A program made the translations under genes and the position numbers. This document shows, one piece after another, positions 41,081 through 50,256 of a stretch of DNA of 64,000 nucleotides (positions are counted from its first letter, which is position 1; each line of letters starts with the position of its first letter). The stretch spans positions 62,001 through 126,000 of the forward strand of contig NZ_FNHI01000016.1 in assembly GCF_900103455.1 (NCBI RefSeq), read 5' to 3'. This stretch comes from Streptomyces wuyuanensis. GTDB lineage: Bacteria; Actinomycetota; Actinomycetes; Streptomycetales; Streptomycetaceae. The notes under the pieces were generated by a model. It saw only the letters and a list, made by a program, of their open reading frames with translations. It searched no databases and was not told where the DNA came from.

Positions 41081-43573
41081 ATGCACCGCGCACCACATCA
41101 CCGGTCGAGATCCCGTCGCGGGACGGCGGCGGCACTGCTGGCCGGGACGATGGCCGCGTCCTTGCTCGGCGGGACCGCCGCGACGGCGAGACCCGCGCCG
41201 GATCCTCTGTCGCCCAGGACGACAACGTTGTCCCTGCCATCGCCACCGGGCGGCGCGAACGTACGGGTGCTCGTCTTCCATGCCTCCGCCGGCCAGGAGC
41301 CGCCGACCGTCGACCCCGGGATCGCGGCCATCGAGCAGATCGGGCTGACGGGGCCGGCGGCGGGCCGGTTCCGCACCGAGGCCACCGACGACGCGTCCGT
41401 CTTCACCAACGCCAAGAAGCTCGGCCGGTACAACGCCGTGGTCTTCCTGACCGGCGGCGGGGACGTGCTCGACCCCGAGCAGGAGGCGGGCCTGGAAGCG
41501 TACATGGAGGCGGGCGGCGGTTTCGTCGGCATCCACGACGCCGCCCGCGCGGAGCCGTACTCGGACTGGTTCACCGGTCTCGTGGGCGCCCGGCCCACCA
41601 CCTCACCGGCCGCCGTCCAGCGCGCGGTCGTCGAGGTCGGCGACCGGCTCCACCCGGCGACCAAGAGCCTCCCGCTGAACTGGAAGCGGCCCGACAAGTG
41701 GCTCAACTGGACGGTGAACCCGTCCGGTTCGGTCCACACCGTGGCCCGGGTCAAGGAGAGCTCGTACCAGCCGGGCCAGGGCGCCAACGGCTGGGACCAC
41801 CCCGTGTCGTGGTGCCGGGACTACGACGGCGGCCGCTCCTTCTACACCGGCATGGGCGGGACGGCCGACTCGTTCGCCGAGACGGACTTCCGGGACCATC
41901 TGCGCGGCGCGCTGGCCTGGACGTCCCGCACCTCGCAGGCGGACTGCAAGGCCACCATCACCGCCAACTACACGGCGCAGCGGGTGACCCAGCCCAACCA
42001 GCCCGGACAGAACGACCAGATCGGCGAGCCGCACGGCCTGGTCGCGGCGCCCGACGGGCGGATCCTGTACATCGGGCGCGGCGGCGCGGACTCGTCCCAG
42101 CCGGTCGTGACCGACTGGAACGACCCCGGCATCGGCAAGGGCGAGGGCGAGATCCACGTCTACGACCCGAAGACGAAGAAGGTGACCCTCGCGGGCGCGC
42201 TCACGGTCTTCGGCAACAAGGGCGGCGGTGACGAACTCACCAAGAACGAGGAGGGGCTCCTCGGCATCGAGCTCGACCCGGAGTTCGAGACCAACGGCTG
42301 GGTGTACCTGCACTACACACCGCACTCGCGGATCAACCGCGACACGCACATGGCGGAGCGGTACGTCTCCCGCTTCACCCTCGACCTCGCCACCAACAAA
42401 CTGGACACGGCGAGCGAGAAGGTGCTGCTGAAGTGGCCGGTGCAGATCCACAGCTGCTGCCATTCGGGCGGGGGGATGGCCTTCGACTCCAAGGGCAACC
42501 TCTACATCGCCACCGGTGACAACAACTCGTCCGGCTTCAGCTCGGGTTACTCGGGCAACAACCCGCAGCCGAACTTCAAGGGCGTGTCGTTCGCGGACGC
42601 ACGCCGCACCGCGGGCAACACCAACAATCTCAACGGCAAGATCCTGCGGATCCACCCCGAGGGCGACGGGACCTACACCCTGCCCGAGGGCAACCTCTTC
42701 ACCGGTGAGGAGCCGGACGAGGGCGGCGGCAAGACCCGCGGCGAGATCTATGTGATGGGCGTGCGCAACCCGGCGCGGATCTTCGTCGACAGGACGACCG
42801 ACGTCCTGTACGCCGGCTGGGTCGGCCCGGACGCCGGTTCGCCGTCGACGACGTGGGGTCCGGCCAAGTACGACACGTTCGCCGCGATCACCAAGGCGGG
42901 CAACCACGGCTGGCCGTTCTGCATGGGCAACAACCAGCCCTACCGGGACCGCAACCTGCCCGACCCGAGCGTGCCGCTCGGCTGGTACGACTGCGCCAGG
43001 CCGAAGAACGAGTCGCCGAACAACGACGGCCTGGTGAACCTGCCGCCGGTGACGCCGAACACGATCTGGTACTCGCCTCAGGGCGGCGGCCCGGACTACC
43101 CGCGCGACGCCGCCGGTGTGCCCAGCTACAAGGTGGAGGAGCAGAAGCTGCTGCTGCCGTGGCTCAAGGGCGGCGGTCAGGCGACCATGAACGGCCCGGT
43201 GTACCGGTTCGACGACGCGAAGGGCGACCCGGCCGTGCGCTGGCCCGCGTACTGGGACGGCAAGTGGTTCGTCGGCGACTTCTACGACGGCGACCAGCCG
43301 CGGCACGCCGTGCTGACCGACCCGAAGACGGTCGGCAAGGGCGGACTGCCCGTGCACGCCGAGTCCCTGAAGAAGATCATCCCGGTCGGCGCGGACGGCA
43401 TCCGCAACCTCATGGACTGGAAGTTCGCCCCGGACGGATCGCTGTACGTCCTCGACTACGGGCGCGGCTTCTTCACCTCCGATTCCAGGTCCGCGCTGTG
43501 GCGCGTGACGTACAAGGGCGGCGGGCCGACCCCGGCCGCCGATCAGCTCGCGAGGAAGGCGGCGCAGCAGTGA
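41081..43573 (+). CDS. Secreted ThuA-domain / sorbosone-type sugar dehydrogenase protein
   Basis: The product is 830 residues from the ATG at 41081 (GTG at 41069 is an alternative). A basic N-terminus and hydrophobic stretch form a signal peptide to about 37. Residues about 60-290 are a ThuA trehalose-utilisation domain (VLVFHASAG, VFLTGGGDVL, GFVGIHDAA). The rest is a glucose/sorbosone dehydrogenase beta-propeller: GEPHGLVAAPDGRILYIGRGG, EEGLLGIELDPEF, the CCHSGGGMAFDSKGNLYIATGD segment with the candidate catalytic His, and GADGIRNLMDWKFAPDGSLYVLDYGRG (quoted in parts). PQQ or another quinone would be the cofactor. Its stop overlaps the start of the next gene (GTGA), so both are made together. 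Confidence 0.88.
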   Translation: MHRAPHHRSRSRRGTAAALLAGTMAASLLGGTAATARPAPDPLSPRTTTLSLPSPPGGANVRVLVFHASAGQEPPTVDPGIAAIEQIGLTGPAAGRFRTEATDDASVFTNAKKLGRYNAVVFLTGGGDVLDPEQEAGLEAYMEAGGGFVGIHDAARAEPYSDWFTGLVGARPTTSPAAVQRAVVEVGDRLHPATKSLPLNWKRPDKWLNWTVNPSGSVHTVARVKESSYQPGQGANGWDHPVSWCRDYDGGRSFYTGMGGTADSFAETDFRDHLRGALAWTSRTSQADCKATITANYTAQRVTQPNQPGQNDQIGEPHGLVAAPDGRILYIGRGGADSSQPVVTDWNDPGIGKGEGEIHVYDPKTKKVTLAGALTVFGNKGGGDELTKNEEGLLGIELDPEFETNGWVYLHYTPHSRINRDTHMAERYVSRFTLDLATNKLDTASEKVLLKWPVQIHSCCHSGGGMAFDSKGNLYIATGDNNSSGFSSGYSGNNPQPNFKGVSFADARRTAGNTNNLNGKILRIHPEGDGTYTLPEGNLFTGEEPDEGGGKTRGEIYVMGVRNPARIFVDRTTDVLYAGWVGPDAGSPSTTWGPAKYDTFAAITKAGNHGWPFCMGNNQPYRDRNLPDPSVPLGWYDCARPKNESPNNDGLVNLPPVTPNTIWYSPQGGGPDYPRDAAGVPSYKVEEQKLLLPWLKGGGQATMNGPVYRFDDAKGDPAVRWPAYWDGKWFVGDFYDGDQPRHAVLTDPKTVGKGGLPVHAESLKKIIPVGADGIRNLMDWKFAPDGSLYVLDYGRGFFTSDSRSALWRVTYKGGGPTPAADQLARKAAQQ

Positions 43574-45786
43574 GACCATTCCGGCAGGGACAGCTCCGTC
43601 TGTGGACGGCGCTGCTGGGCGCGCTCGTGATGGTGCTCGGGCTGACCTCGACCGTCGCCTACGGGCGGGCGGGTGAACGGGAGGCGGACACGACCGCGGC
43701 CCAGACGCTCACCTGGACCGCGGGCGACCCGATCGACCGCTATCTGTCGTTCCCGACGACCGCGGTGGCGGGCGCGACGACGATCGTCTTCGAGAACAGC
43801 AAGACGACCGGCAACACCACCGGGATGCCGCACACGCTGTCCTTCGACGTCTCGGATCCCGAGTACAACAACGACGTTCCGCTGAACATCCTGGCGAACC
43901 CCAACGACGACCAGGGCGGGAAGCACTCGGTCGAGGTCACCCTGACGCCGGGGCGGTACCGCTTCCACTGCACGATCCCCGGCCACGGCCAGATGCAGGG
44001 CATCCTCACGGTGACCGACCCGGGCGGTGAGGACACGACGGCGCCCGAGACCTCCGCGAAGGTCGAGGGCGAGAAGAACGCCGACGGCGCCTACATCGGC
44101 CACGCCACGGTGACCGTGGCGGCGACGGATGCCGGTTCGGGGGTCAACACCGTCGAGTACGCGCTGGGCGCGGACGGGGCCTGGCAGCCCTACACCGCAC
44201 CCGTGATGGTCCACGAGACCGGCACCCACAAGGTCCGCTACCGGGCCACCGACAAGGCCGGCAACACCGCCGCCGAGAAGGCCGTCGACTTCACCGTCGT
44301 CGCCCCGCCGACGGACGACAAGACCCCGCCGGAGACGTCGGCGACGGTAAGCGGCGAGAAGAACGAGCAGAGCGAGTACCTGGGCATGGCGACGGTCACC
44401 GTGACCGCCTCCGACACGGGCTCCGGGGTCAACACCATCGAGTACGCGCTGGGCGCGGACGGGGCCTGGCAGCCCTACACCGCACCCGTGATGGTCCACG
44501 AGACCGGCACCCACAAGGTCCGCTACCGGGCCACCGACAAGGCCGGCAACACCGCCGCCGAGAAGGCCGTCGACTTCACCGTCGTCGCCCCGCCGACGGA
44601 CGACAAGACCCCGCCGACGACCGCGGCGACGGTGACCGGAACCAGGAACTCGGACGGTGCGTACATCACCAGCGCCACGGTGACGGTGACGGCGGCCGAC
44701 ACGGACTCGGGTGTGGAGCGCATCGAGTACTCGCTCGACGCGGGCCCGTACCTGGCCTACACCGCGCCCGTGATCGTCGACCGGGTCGGGTTCCACACCG
44801 TGCAGTACCGGGCCACCGACAAGGCCGGCAACACCTCCGAGGCGAAGAAGGAGTCCTTCACGGTCGCGGAGAGCGGCGGCGTCCCCGCCCCGAACTGCCC
44901 GGAGTACGACGAGCGGCTGACCGTGATCGTCGGCAGCGTCGACACGGGTGTGCCGAACCGGGTCACCCGCTCCCGGTGCACGATCAACGAGCTGATCGAG
45001 GACGAGAAGGACTGGAGCTCCCACGCCCTGTTCCTCAAGCACGTCGACGCGGTGCTGGACCGGCTCCTGGCCGACGGCGTGATCGACCAGCGCGAGCACA
45101 GGAAGATCTACAAGGCCGCCAAGCAGTCCGGCATCGGCAAGCCGGGCCAGACCGCCGGCTACCGCGACCTGTTCGACGGCACGGCCGCCTCGTTCGCCAA
45201 GTGGCAGCACGTGGGCGGCGGTTCGTTCGGTCTCAACGCCGACGGGTCGATGACCAGCGGCACCACCAAGGGCGGCCTGGGCATGCTGTGGTTCCCGCGG
45301 CGGCAGTACGGCGACTTCTCGCTGAAGCTCCAGTGGCGGGACGACGCCCCGGGCACCGGCAACGCCAACAGTGGTGTGTTCGTGCGCTTCCCGTACGTGC
45401 ACGACAACCCGGAGGAGCCGCGGCCGGAGTGGGTCGCCATCAAGTACGGCCATGAGGTGCAGGTCCTGGACCGGCCCGACGGCGACATGTACAAGACCGG
45501 CTCCGTCTACGGCTTCGACCGCGTCGGTCTCGGCGGGGCCGGGGTCACCCCGAAGGGCACCTGGAACGACTACGAGATCCGGGTGGAGGGCCAGCACTAC
45601 TCGGTCTACCGCAGCGGTGTCCTGATCAACGAGTTCGAGAACAGCGGCGGCCAGGAGTTCGTCCCGGCGCGGGCCGACGACCCGGGCACGGACGGGCGGC
45701 GCTACGCCCAGGGCTACATCGGCCTCCAGGTGCACGGCACCACCGATGTGATCTCGTACCGCAACATCCGCGTCAAGGAGCTGTAG
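43570..45786 (+). CDS. Secreted cupredoxin / Ig-like repeat / DUF1080 protein
   Basis: The product is 738 residues; the GTG at 43570 overlaps the preceding stop by four bases. A signal helix (LWTALLGALVMVLGLTSTVAYG) is followed by a cupredoxin domain with a type-1 copper set: His in GMPHTLSF, then Cys, His and Met in YRFHCTIPGHGQM. Three OmpL47-like Ig repeats follow (each with VTVTA..D..SG.N..EYAL and HKVRYRATDKAGN), two of them nearly identical. A linker with two cysteines leads to a C-terminal DUF1080 (GH16-like, 3-keto-disaccharide hydrolase) domain: YRDLFDGTA, NSGVFVRFP, YEVQVLD-like HEVQVLDRPDGD. Together with the dehydrogenase it suggests extracellular oxidation and cleavage of sugars. 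Confidence 0.87.
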   Translation: MRPFRQGQLRLWTALLGALVMVLGLTSTVAYGRAGEREADTTAAQTLTWTAGDPIDRYLSFPTTAVAGATTIVFENSKTTGNTTGMPHTLSFDVSDPEYNNDVPLNILANPNDDQGGKHSVEVTLTPGRYRFHCTIPGHGQMQGILTVTDPGGEDTTAPETSAKVEGEKNADGAYIGHATVTVAATDAGSGVNTVEYALGADGAWQPYTAPVMVHETGTHKVRYRATDKAGNTAAEKAVDFTVVAPPTDDKTPPETSATVSGEKNEQSEYLGMATVTVTASDTGSGVNTIEYALGADGAWQPYTAPVMVHETGTHKVRYRATDKAGNTAAEKAVDFTVVAPPTDDKTPPTTAATVTGTRNSDGAYITSATVTVTAADTDSGVERIEYSLDAGPYLAYTAPVIVDRVGFHTVQYRATDKAGNTSEAKKESFTVAESGGVPAPNCPEYDERLTVIVGSVDTGVPNRVTRSRCTINELIEDEKDWSSHALFLKHVDAVLDRLLADGVIDQREHRKIYKAAKQSGIGKPGQTAGYRDLFDGTAASFAKWQHVGGGSFGLNADGSMTSGTTKGGLGMLWFPRRQYGDFSLKLQWRDDAPGTGNANSGVFVRFPYVHDNPEEPRPEWVAIKYGHEVQVLDRPDGDMYKTGSVYGFDRVGLGGAGVTPKGTWNDYEIRVEGQHYSVYRSGVLINEFENSGGQEFVPARADDPGTDGRRYAQGYIGLQVHGTTDVISYRNIRVKEL
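44153..44616. repeat. 179-bp perfect direct repeat, period 285 bp
   Basis: 44153-44331 and 44438-44616 are identical by eye. They lie in the first and second Ig-like repeats of the cupredoxin protein. Outside these blocks the two repeats differ, which points to recent gene conversion or duplication. Confidence 0.9.
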
Positions 45787-45806
45787 CCGACACGGCGCAC
45801 GGTGCT

Positions 45807-45840
45807 CGGTGCCCCACCGCCGGCGGGCGGTGGGGCACCG
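45807..45840. terminator. 15-bp perfect stem-loop between convergent genes
   Basis: CGGTGCCCCACCGCC at 45807-45821 pairs fully with 45826-45840 across GGCG. It lies 20 nt after the cupredoxin gene stop and 28 nt beyond the end of the polymerase gene, so it can serve both. Confidence 0.8.
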
Positions 45841-45868
45841 GCGTGCCGGCCCCGCCCGGCCCGCCCGT

Positions 45869-47008
45869 TCAGCCGTCGCCCGGTGGAGTCGCCTCCCCCG
45901 GCGACCCCTCGCCGGGCCCGGTCCGCCCCGGTGCCGTTTCCCCGGATCCGCCCCGGCTCCCGGCGGCCGAGCGCCCGGCCTTCTTCGCACCGCCGGCCGG
46001 GGCGTCCTTCTTCGCACGGCTCGGCTGCACCCGCTTCGGCTCGCCGGGCATCTTCGGGTACTCCGGTGGATACGGCAGATCGCCCAGCCCGTGCTCCGCC
46101 TCGTCGCGGCGGGCGATTTCCAGCAGCCCCTCCAGGCCGAATCGGTGGTCGTCCATGTCGGCGTGGACGTCACCGGCCTCGGCGTAGCGCGTCTGCATCG
46201 ACCTGATGTCGAAGTCCTCGGGGACGGCGTCGTCGATCTCCTCCCAGCGCAGCGGCGCGGACACCGGGGCGTGGGGGCGGGGCCGCACGGAGTAGGCGGA
46301 GGCGATGGTGCGGTCGCGGGCGGTCTGGTTGTAGTCGACGAAGATCCGCGCGCCGCGTTCCTCCTTCCACCACTTGATGGTGACGTGGTCCGGCATGCGG
46401 CGTTCCAGCTGCCGTCCGCAGGCGATGGCGGCGCGCCGGACCTGGGTGAAGGTCCAGCGCGGTTCGATGGGAACGAACACATGGATGCCGCGTCCGCCGG
46501 ACGTCTTGGGCCAGCCGCGCAGCCCGGCCTGGTCGAGGACGTCCCGCAGCTCGTGGGCGGCGCGGACGGCGTCGGCGTAGTCGGTGCCGGGCTGCGGGTC
46601 CAGGTCGATGCGCAGCTCGTCGGGGTGGTCGGTGTCCTCGCGGCGGACCGGCCACGGGTGGAAGGTGACGGCGCCGAGGTTCGCGGCCCAGGCGACGGCG
46701 GCGGGCTCGGTCGGGCACATCTCGTCGGCCGACCGGCCGCTGGGGAACGTGATGTGGGCGGTGGGGATCCAGTCGGGGAGGTACTTCGGGGCGCGCTTCT
46801 GGAAGAACGACTCGCCGGTCACCCCGTCGGGGTAGCGCTCGAGGGTGGTGGGCCGGTCCCGCAGCGCACGGGTGATGCCGTCGCCGACGGCGAGGTAGTA
46901 CCGGACCATGTCCATCTTGGTGTAGCCGCGTTCGGGGAAGTACACCTTGTCCGGATTGGACACACGGACGGTCCGCCCGCCCACTTCCACTTCCACCGCT
47001 CCGGCCAT
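45869..47008 (-). CDS. LigD-type primase-polymerase (NHEJ polymerase domain)
   Basis: The product is 379 residues from the ATG at 47008. It has the LigD polymerase (AEP) domain: N-terminal VRVSNPDKVYFPERGYTK (quoted), FFQKRAPKYLPDW, the metal-binding acids in LRIDLDPQPG, and KTSGGRGIHVFVP, then KWWKEERGARIFVDYNQ with the third acid. It would add nucleotides, preferentially ribonucleotides, during non-homologous end joining. The last 55 residues are an Ala/Gly/Lys/Pro-rich disordered tail. The gene is divergent, by only 52 bp, from a LigD-type ligase gene; ku is not in the window. So NHEJ functions joined in mycobacterial LigD are split between two genes here. Confidence 0.92.
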   Translation of the reverse strand: MAGAVEVEVGGRTVRVSNPDKVYFPERGYTKMDMVRYYLAVGDGITRALRDRPTTLERYPDGVTGESFFQKRAPKYLPDWIPTAHITFPSGRSADEMCPTEPAAVAWAANLGAVTFHPWPVRREDTDHPDELRIDLDPQPGTDYADAVRAAHELRDVLDQAGLRGWPKTSGGRGIHVFVPIEPRWTFTQVRRAAIACGRQLERRMPDHVTIKWWKEERGARIFVDYNQTARDRTIASAYSVRPRPHAPVSAPLRWEEIDDAVPEDFDIRSMQTRYAEAGDVHADMDDHRFGLEGLLEIARRDEAEHGLGDLPYPPEYPKMPGEPKRVQPSRAKKDAPAGGAKKAGRSAAGSRGGSGETAPGRTGPGEGSPGEATPPGDG

Positions 47009-47060
47009 GACCGTCAGCGTAGGCCGTGCCAGGATTCCGTGCATACCGGACAATCACCCT

Positions 47061-48134
47061 ATGGATCTGCCGGTGATGCCACCCGTGAAACCGATGCTCG
47101 CCAAATCCGTGGCGAAGATCCCGCCCGGGATGCAGTACGAGGCCAAGTGGGACGGCTTCCGTGCGATCGTCCACCGGGACGCGGACGAGGTGGTGATCGG
47201 CAGCCGCACCGGGAAGCCGCTGACCCGCTATTTCCCCGAGCTGGTCACCGCCCTGCGCGCCAATCTGCCGCAGCGCTGTGTCGTCGACGGCGAGATCGTG
47301 ATCGCCCACGAGGGGCGGCTCGACTTCGACCGGCTCACCGAGCGCATCCATCCGGCGGACTCCCGGGTGCGGATGCTCGCCGAGCGCACCCCGGCCGGTT
47401 TCGTGGCGTTCGACCTCCTCGCCCTCGGCGACGACTCGCTGCTCGACACACCGCTCGCCGAGCGGCGCGCGGCGCTCGTCGGGGCGCTCTCGGGTGCGCG
47501 CGAGCCGGTGTACGTCGCGCCGGCGACGACCGACACGACCGTCGCGGAACAGTGGTTCGAGCAGTACGAGGGGGCCGGGCTCGACGGGGTGATCGCCAAG
47601 CCGCTGGACCTCCCGTACCGGCCCGACGCACGGCTGATGTACAAGATCAAGCACGAGCGGACCGCGGACGTGGTCGTCGCGGGCTACCGCTTCCACAAGA
47701 GCGGGCCGGTCGTCGGTTCACTGCTGCTCGGCCTGTACGACTCGGAGGGCGCGCTGCAGCACGTGGGCGTCTGCGCCGCGTTCTCCATGAAGCACCGCGA
47801 GGAGCTGGTCGCCGAGCTGGAGCCGCTGCGCCTGGCGGACGTGTCGGAACACCCGTGGGCGCGCTGGGCCGAGGAGGAGGCGCACGAGTCGGCCCGGCTG
47901 CCCGGCGCGCCGAGCCGCTGGTCGGGCAAGAAGGACCTGTCGTGGGTGGCGCTGCGGCCCGAACGGGTGGTGGAGGTCGCATACGACCACATGGAGGGCG
48001 ACCGCTTCCGGCACACGGCGCAGTTCCGGCGGTGGCGGCCCGACCGCACTCCGGAGAGCTGCACGTACGCCCAGCTGGAGGAGCCGGTGCGCTACGACCT
48101 CTCGGAGGTGCTGTCGGCGCCGCCGTCCAGGTGA
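47061..48134 (+). CDS. LigD-type ATP-dependent DNA ligase
   Basis: The product is 357 residues from the ATG at 47061. The adenylation motif I is EAKWDGFRA with the nucleophile Lys near residue 31. Further nucleotidyltransferase motifs follow: GSRTGKPLTRYFPEL, VVDGEIVI, GVIAKPLDLPY and MYKIKHERTADVVVAGYRFHK (quoted in parts). A C-terminal OB fold ends the protein. It seals nicks and would join ends after the divergent polymerase has filled them. It carries no polymerase or phosphoesterase domain. The GFRA and HKSG segments are those of the LigC/LigD class, not of LigB. Confidence 0.93.
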   Translation: MDLPVMPPVKPMLAKSVAKIPPGMQYEAKWDGFRAIVHRDADEVVIGSRTGKPLTRYFPELVTALRANLPQRCVVDGEIVIAHEGRLDFDRLTERIHPADSRVRMLAERTPAGFVAFDLLALGDDSLLDTPLAERRAALVGALSGAREPVYVAPATTDTTVAEQWFEQYEGAGLDGVIAKPLDLPYRPDARLMYKIKHERTADVVVAGYRFHKSGPVVGSLLLGLYDSEGALQHVGVCAAFSMKHREELVAELEPLRLADVSEHPWARWAEEEAHESARLPGAPSRWSGKKDLSWVALRPERVVEVAYDHMEGDRFRHTAQFRRWRPDRTPESCTYAQLEEPVRYDLSEVLSAPPSR

Positions 48135-48189
48135 ACCACGGACGGCGGCTTCCGTGTGGGGGCCGTGCCCGCCGGGAGGCCGGCCCCGA

Positions 48190-50044
48190 TCAGCGGTACA
48201 GCGCTTCGATCTCGGCCTCGTACGCCTCGGCCGCCGCGTGCCGCCTGACCTTGAGCGACGGCGTCAGCAGTCCGTGCTCCTCGGTGAACTCCCCCGCGAC
48301 GAGGCGGAATTCACGGATGGACTCCGCCCGGGAGACGGCCTGGTTGGCGTAGTCGACCGCCTCGCCGACGTCGGCGATCATCTCCGGGTCGTCGCAGAGC
48401 TCGGTGAGCGGTGTGTCCGCGGGCCGCCTGCGGACCGCGAGCCAGTGCGGGACCGCCTCGGGGTCGAGCGTGACGAGTGCGGCGACGAAGGGGCGGCCGT
48501 CCCCCACCACGACGCACTGGCCGACCGGCGGGCGGCTGCGCAGCCGGTCCTCCAGGACCGCGGGTGACACGTTCTTGCCACCGGAGGTGACAAGGATGTC
48601 CTTCTTCCGGCCGGTGATGGTCAGATAGCCCTCGTCGTCGAGGCTCCCGAGGTCACCGGTGGCGAACCAGCCTCCGTCGAGCACCTCCGCGGTGGCGGCC
48701 GGGTCGTTCCAGTACGAGCCGAAGACGATGCCGCCCTTGACCAGGACCTCGCCGTCGTCGGCGATCCGTATCGCCGTCCCGGGCACGGGCAGGCCGACGG
48801 TGCCGGGGCGGGGACCCAGGGGCGGGATGATCGTGGCGGCCGCGGTGGTCTCGGTGAGGCCGTACCCCTCGTAGACGATGATCCCGGCGGCGTAGAAGAA
48901 GAGATTGAGCCGGCGGTCGAGCGGGGAGCCGCCGCTGATGGCGTAGCGCAGCCGGCCGCCGAGCTCCTTGCGGACGCGCCGGTAGACGAGCAGGTCGTAC
49001 AGCACCCAGGCGAGGTACAGCCCCGGTCCCGGTCCCTTCCCCCGGCCGAGGAACTTCCCGAGGTACGTCTCGCCGAACCGTACGGCGATCCGGTCGGCCC
49101 GCTCGAAGGAGGCACCGCGTCCGATCCGCTCGGCGGTCGCCCGGCCCGTGTCGTGGATCTTCTCGAAGAGGTACGGGACGCCGACGACGAACGCGGGCCG
49201 GAACGACCGAAGTTCGGGGCGGAGTTCGTCGGGTCTGATGCCGGGGCAGTGGCCGAGCTCGATGCGCGCCAGGAGACAGGCGAGCTGGATGGTCCGGCCG
49301 AGGATGTGGGCGAGGGGCAGGAACAGCAGGGTCGAGGCGGTCTGGCCGGTGATCTCCTTGAACAGCGGGTGGAGCAGCTCCACGGTGTTGGCGGCCTCCG
49401 CGTGGAGATTGCCGTGGGTGAGCACACAGCCCTTGGGGCGGCCCGTGGTCCCGGAGGTGTAGCAGAGGGTGGCGATGCTGTCGGGGCCGAGGGCGCTGCG
49501 CCGCTCGGCGATCTCCTCGTCGGAGGTGCGGGTGCCCAGCTCGGTGAGCTCGCGCAGCGCGCCGCCGTCGATGCTCCAGGTCCGGGGCGACGGCGAACCG
49601 GGCGTCCGAGTCGCTCAGTACCCAGGCGATCTGCTCGGCGGACGAGGTGGCGTAGACGGGGACGGACTGCCCGCCCGCGGCCCACACCGCGAAGTCGAGG
49701 ACGGTCCATTCGTAGCGGGTGCGGGACATCAGGGCGACCCGGTCGCCGGGCTCGAGACCCGCGGCGACGAGTCCCTTGGCGACGGCGGTGACCTCCCGGG
49801 CGAACGCGGCCGAGGTGACGGGCCGCCAGCCGTCGCCCTCCTTCCGGCGGAGGACGACGGCACCGGGGGCCTCCTCGGCGCTGACGAAGGGGATGTCGGC
49901 CGCGGACCCGGAGGCTGAGGGCCGGGCGAGCGGAGTGGCGCGCACCTCGCGCACGGTGCCGTTCTCCCTGATCAGTTCCACGGTGGCGCGTCCCGCAAGG
50001 TCGGCTCGGCGCCTGGCCCGCCTCAGATCCCTGCGTACGCCCAT
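48190..50044 (-). pseudogene. Long-chain acyl-CoA synthetase broken by an internal deletion
   Basis: The ATG at 50044 (AGGAG upstream) opens a proper FadD-type N-terminus: VELIRENGTVREVRATPLA, WRPVTSAAF, ALMSRTRYEWTVLDFA. After FAVAPD the frame fails at about 49576-49582. In the next frame WSIDGGALREL continues, with the P-loop YTSGTTGRPKGCVLTHGN, GYGLTETTA, TGDLG and the GRKKDILVTSGGKNVSP lysine region to a normal end at 48190. About 20 residues expected between the two halves are missing, so this is an out-of-frame deletion, not a single-base read error. The C-terminal half alone keeps the ATP site but lacks the N-terminal subdomain. Confidence 0.85.
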
Positions 50045-50123
50045 CGTCGGCTCCTGTTCGGCGCAAGCGGACTTACCGGGGGTTACAGGAAGGTCAACTT
50101 ACTCCCGCGTAAGGAGAAATCAA

Positions 50124-50135
50124 CGGTCGCGACCG
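50124..50135. promoter_or_regulatory. 12-bp palindrome upstream of a small gene
   Basis: CGGTCGCGACCG is perfectly palindromic. It lies between the divergent acyl-CoA synthetase pseudogene and the small ORF pair at 50212-50513. Confidence 0.3.
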
Positions 50136-50211
50136 AACGGTTTCCACACAGAGACGTCCCGGCTGACGAACCGTGAAGCGCATCAGGTACGTATAGAGGA
50201 GAACACCACCC

Positions 50212-50256
50212 ATGCCCGGCGACCCCGGAGCAACATCAGAAAAGGACACCACGTGA
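50212..50256 (+). CDS. 14-codon leader ORF coupled to the next gene
   Basis: ATG at 50212 follows GAGGAG (50196-50201) by ten bases. It would encode MPGDPGATSEKDTT. Its TGA stop overlaps the GTG start of the next gene (GTGA), an arrangement that often couples translation. No homology can be claimed for so short a peptide. Confidence 0.45.
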   Translation: MPGDPGATSEKDTT

